Assembly: GCA_965369325.1 (NCBI GenBank)
Contig: CBDUQI010000224.1
Coordinates: 1-9,317 of the forward strand
Direction of reading: 5' to 3'
From: CBDUQI01 sp965369325
GTDB taxonomy: Bacteria > Pseudomonadota > Gammaproteobacteria > Steroidobacterales > JBCBZW01
Length of the DNA stretch: 9,317 nt
Made by a program: the position numbers and the translations under genes. Below are positions 7,432 to 9,317 of this stretch, piece by piece; position 1 is the first letter of the stretch; each line of letters opens with the position of its first letter. The notes beneath the pieces are model-generated. The model was not told where the DNA came from and searched no databases. It saw only the letters and a program-made list of their open reading frames with translations.

Positions 7432-9317
7432 GTGAAAGGCACATATCTCACAATCGTACTCGCGCCGCTGATCGCAGCCGCGATCGCAGGTCTCGCCGGC
7501 AAGCGCATTGGCCGGGCAGGCGCGCACTGGGTAACCATTGCCGGCGTGGGCATTGCCTTTGTGTTGTCGGCAATGGTGCTCAAGCAAGCCGTTGTGGACG
7601 GCGTGACCTTCAACGGTGCGGTCTACACCTGGATGGTGAGCGACGGCATCAAGTTTGAAATCGGGTTTCTGATCGACAACCTTACCGCCATGATGATGAC
7701 GGTGGTCACGTTCGTCTCTCTCATGGTGCATATCTACACCATCGGGTATATGCGTGAAGACCCCGGGTACCAGCGTTTTTTCAGTTACATCTCGCTGTTT
7801 ACCTTTGCCATGCTGATGCTGGTAATGTCCAACAACTTCCTGCAGCTGTTCTTCGGCTGGGAGGCGGTGGGTCTGGTGTCGTATTTGCTGATCGGTTTCT
7901 GGTACACCAAATCAACTGCCATTCACGCCAACCTGAAGGCATTCTTGGTGAACCGGGTAGGGGACTTCGGCTTCTTGCTGGGCATCGCGGGTATCGTTCA
8001 TCTGACCGGTAGCCTGGATTACGCTGAGGTGTTTGCGCAGGCGCCGTCGATCGCTGATGAGACGATGGAGATACTTCCCGGTCGCACCTGGAGTGCGATG
8101 ACCGTTATCTGCATTTGCCTGTTCATCGGCGCGATGGGCAAATCGGCGCAGGTGCCGTTGCACGTGTGGCTGCCGGATTCGATGGAAGGCCCCACTCCCA
8201 TCTCTGCCCTGATTCACGCCGCTACTATGGTCACTGCGGGTATTTTCATGGTGGCCCGTATGTCACCGTTGTTTGAACTGTCGGTGACCGCGTTGAGCGT
8301 AGTGCTGGTTATCGGGGCCACGACCGCCTTCTTCATGGGACTGCTCGGCATCGTACAGAACGACATCAAGCGTGTAGTCGCCTACTCAACACTGTCGCAG
8401 TTGGGATATATGACGGTGGCGCTCGGGGCCTCGGCCTACGCCGCGGGCATCTTCCATCTGATGACCCACGCCTTCTTCAAAGCGCTGCTGTTTTTGGCCG
8501 CAGGTTCAGTCATCATCGGTATGCACCATGAGCAGGACATGCGCAAGATGGGCGGCTTGAAGAAGTACATGCCGGTGACGTACTGGACCTCGTTGTTGGG
8601 CTCGCTGGCACTGATCGGCTTCCCGGGCTTCTCAGGCTTTTTCTCCAAAGACGCCATTATCGAGGCTGTGCATGAATCGCATATTCCGGGCGCGGACTAT
8701 GCGTACTGGTGCGTTCTGCTGGGCGTGTTCTTTACCGCGTTGTACAGCTTCCGAATGTTCTTCCTGGTGTTTCACGGCAAAGAGCGTTTTGACGAGCACA
8801 AGCGGGAGCACCTGCGCGAAAGCCCTGCGGTGGTGACGCTGCCGTTGATTCTGCTGGCGATCCCCTCGGTGATCATTGGCGGGCTTACCATTGGGCCGAT
8901 GTTGTTTGGCGAGTTTTTCAAGGGCGCGATTTTTGTTGATCACAGCCGCGATGTACTGGCTCACATGGGCGAGGGCTATCACGGCGCGCTCGGGTTTGTG
9001 CTGCACGGGTTGCAGACGGCCCCGTTTTGGTTGGCCACGGCGGGCGTGTTCGTTGCGTGGTTTGTCTACATGAAGCGCCCGGAGATTGCGCAGCAGGTAA
9101 GAGACATGCTTAGCCCGCTGCACCGCCTGCTGGTGAACAAGTACTACTTCGACTCGTTTAACGAGAAAGTCTTTGCCGGTGGTGCACGGTTGTTCGGCCG
9201 AGTGCTGTGGCGTGCGGGCGATGAGGTGCTGATTGATGGTGCGCTTGTTAATGGCACAGCTAAAACGGTGGGGTGGTTTTCAGGCGTGCTGCGTCAAATC
9301 CAGACGGGCTATCTGTA
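7432..9317 (+). CDS. nuoL: NADH-quinone oxidoreductase subunit L (ND5-type antiporter-like subunit), 3'-truncated by window edge
   Basis: This is the ND5 homologue, the distal proton-pumping subunit of the membrane arm, related to Mrp-type Na+/H+ antiporters. From the GTG at 7432 the frame stays open to the window edge, giving 628 residues. The usual length is a little over 600 to about 680, so only a short C-terminal part is missing. Pump residues are all in place: Glu144 in FGWEAVG, Asp178 in NRVGDFG, Lys237 in GKSAQVPLHVWLPD, His262 in IHAATMVTAG, His346 and Lys350 in THAFFKALLF, and Lys406-Asp407 in GFFSKDAI. By my alignment these match E. coli Glu144, Asp178, Lys229, His254, His338, Lys342 and Lys399-Asp400. 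The 7-8 residue shift arises in the loop around residues 193-222, between membrane helices. The final RQIQTGYL is the segment that leads into the last helix after the lateral helix region. It starts 7 bases after nuoK. Confidence 0.96.
   Translation, partial: MKGTYLTIVLAPLIAAAIAGLAGKRIGRAGAHWVTIAGVGIAFVLSAMVLKQAVVDGVTFNGAVYTWMVSDGIKFEIGFLIDNLTAMMMTVVTFVSLMVHIYTIGYMREDPGYQRFFSYISLFTFAMLMLVMSNNFLQLFFGWEAVGLVSYLLIGFWYTKSTAIHANLKAFLVNRVGDFGFLLGIAGIVHLTGSLDYAEVFAQAPSIADETMEILPGRTWSAMTVICICLFIGAMGKSAQVPLHVWLPDSMEGPTPISALIHAATMVTAGIFMVARMSPLFELSVTALSVVLVIGATTAFFMGLLGIVQNDIKRVVAYSTLSQLGYMTVALGASAYAAGIFHLMTHAFFKALLFLAAGSVIIGMHHEQDMRKMGGLKKYMPVTYWTSLLGSLALIGFPGFSGFFSKDAIIEAVHESHIPGADYAYWCVLLGVFFTALYSFRMFFLVFHGKERFDEHKREHLRESPAVVTLPLILLAIPSVIIGGLTIGPMLFGEFFKGAIFVDHSRDVLAHMGEGYHGALGFVLHGLQTAPFWLATAGVFVAWFVYMKRPEIAQQVRDMLSPLHRLLVNKYYFDSFNEKVFAGGARLFGRVLWRAGDEVLIDGALVNGTAKTVGWFSGVLRQIQTGYL

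Noticed and set aside
6948..7613. A 221-codon minus-strand open frame spanning nuoJ, nuoK and the start of nuoL.
   Set aside because: It crosses three well-supported genes on the other strand, and its Gln/His-rich middle is the reverse complement of leucine- and valine-rich membrane helices. No domain is visible.
8632..9123. A 163-codon minus-strand open frame within nuoL.
   Set aside because: It is antisense to conserved NuoL membrane helices, with biased Arg/Gln/His composition and no motif.
1..9317. Search for an unusual or undescribed system, insertion element, CRISPR array, RNA gene or inverted-repeat terminator.
   Set aside because: Virtually every base is in a recognised nuo gene in canonical order. 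The largest gap is 22 bases, and I noticed no repeats, tRNA-like folds or shifts in base composition.

Overview
The window is a single + strand gene cluster for respiratory complex I (NADH:ubiquinone oxidoreductase, NDH-1). In order it holds nuoD (3' part only), nuoE, nuoF, nuoG, nuoH, nuoI, nuoJ, nuoK and nuoL (all but its extreme 3' end). Each call rests on family-diagnostic motifs read in the translation, mainly cluster-binding cysteines, FMN/NADH loops and membrane glutamates and lysines, together with the canonical gene order.

The organism is most likely a proteobacterium, probably gammaproteobacterial or of the mixed beta/gamma type. The DNA is GC-rich. NuoI is the short 162-residue form. 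NuoG is the shorter form of about 720 residues that lacks the N7 iron-sulfur site, unlike the roughly 900-residue enterobacterial protein. NuoF has the NSDESEPGTC-type segment instead of the E. coli-type NADEMEPGTY. The taxonomic placement is inference from remembered family sequences, not from a search.

Layout: positions 3-2745 encode NuoD, NuoE and NuoF, that is, the quinone-site subunit followed by the NADH-input subunits. Positions 2768-4939 encode NuoG, the large iron-sulfur subunit. Positions 4955-6004 encode NuoH, the membrane subunit at the quinone channel. Positions 6010-6498 encode NuoI, the two-[4Fe-4S] ferredoxin-like subunit. Positions 6520-7424 encode the small membrane subunits NuoJ and NuoK. 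From 7432 to the window edge runs NuoL, the distal antiporter-like proton pump. Electrons pass from NADH to FMN (NuoF), then through Fe-S clusters in NuoF, NuoG and NuoI, to quinone at the NuoD/NuoB/NuoH interface. NuoH, J, K and L belong to the proton-translocating membrane arm.

The genes are packed tightly. Three junctions (D/E, E/F, J/K) overlap by 4 bases as ATGA, and the other gaps are 5-22 bases. No stretch is long enough to hide another gene, and I see no promoter, terminator, RNA gene, repeat, CRISPR array or mobile element. The last gene starts with GTG and is open to the window edge. I looked for a novel system on both strands and found none. The notable details are the loss of the N7 motif in NuoG with one leftover cysteine, GTG starts for nuoJ and nuoL, and an uncertain nuoG start.
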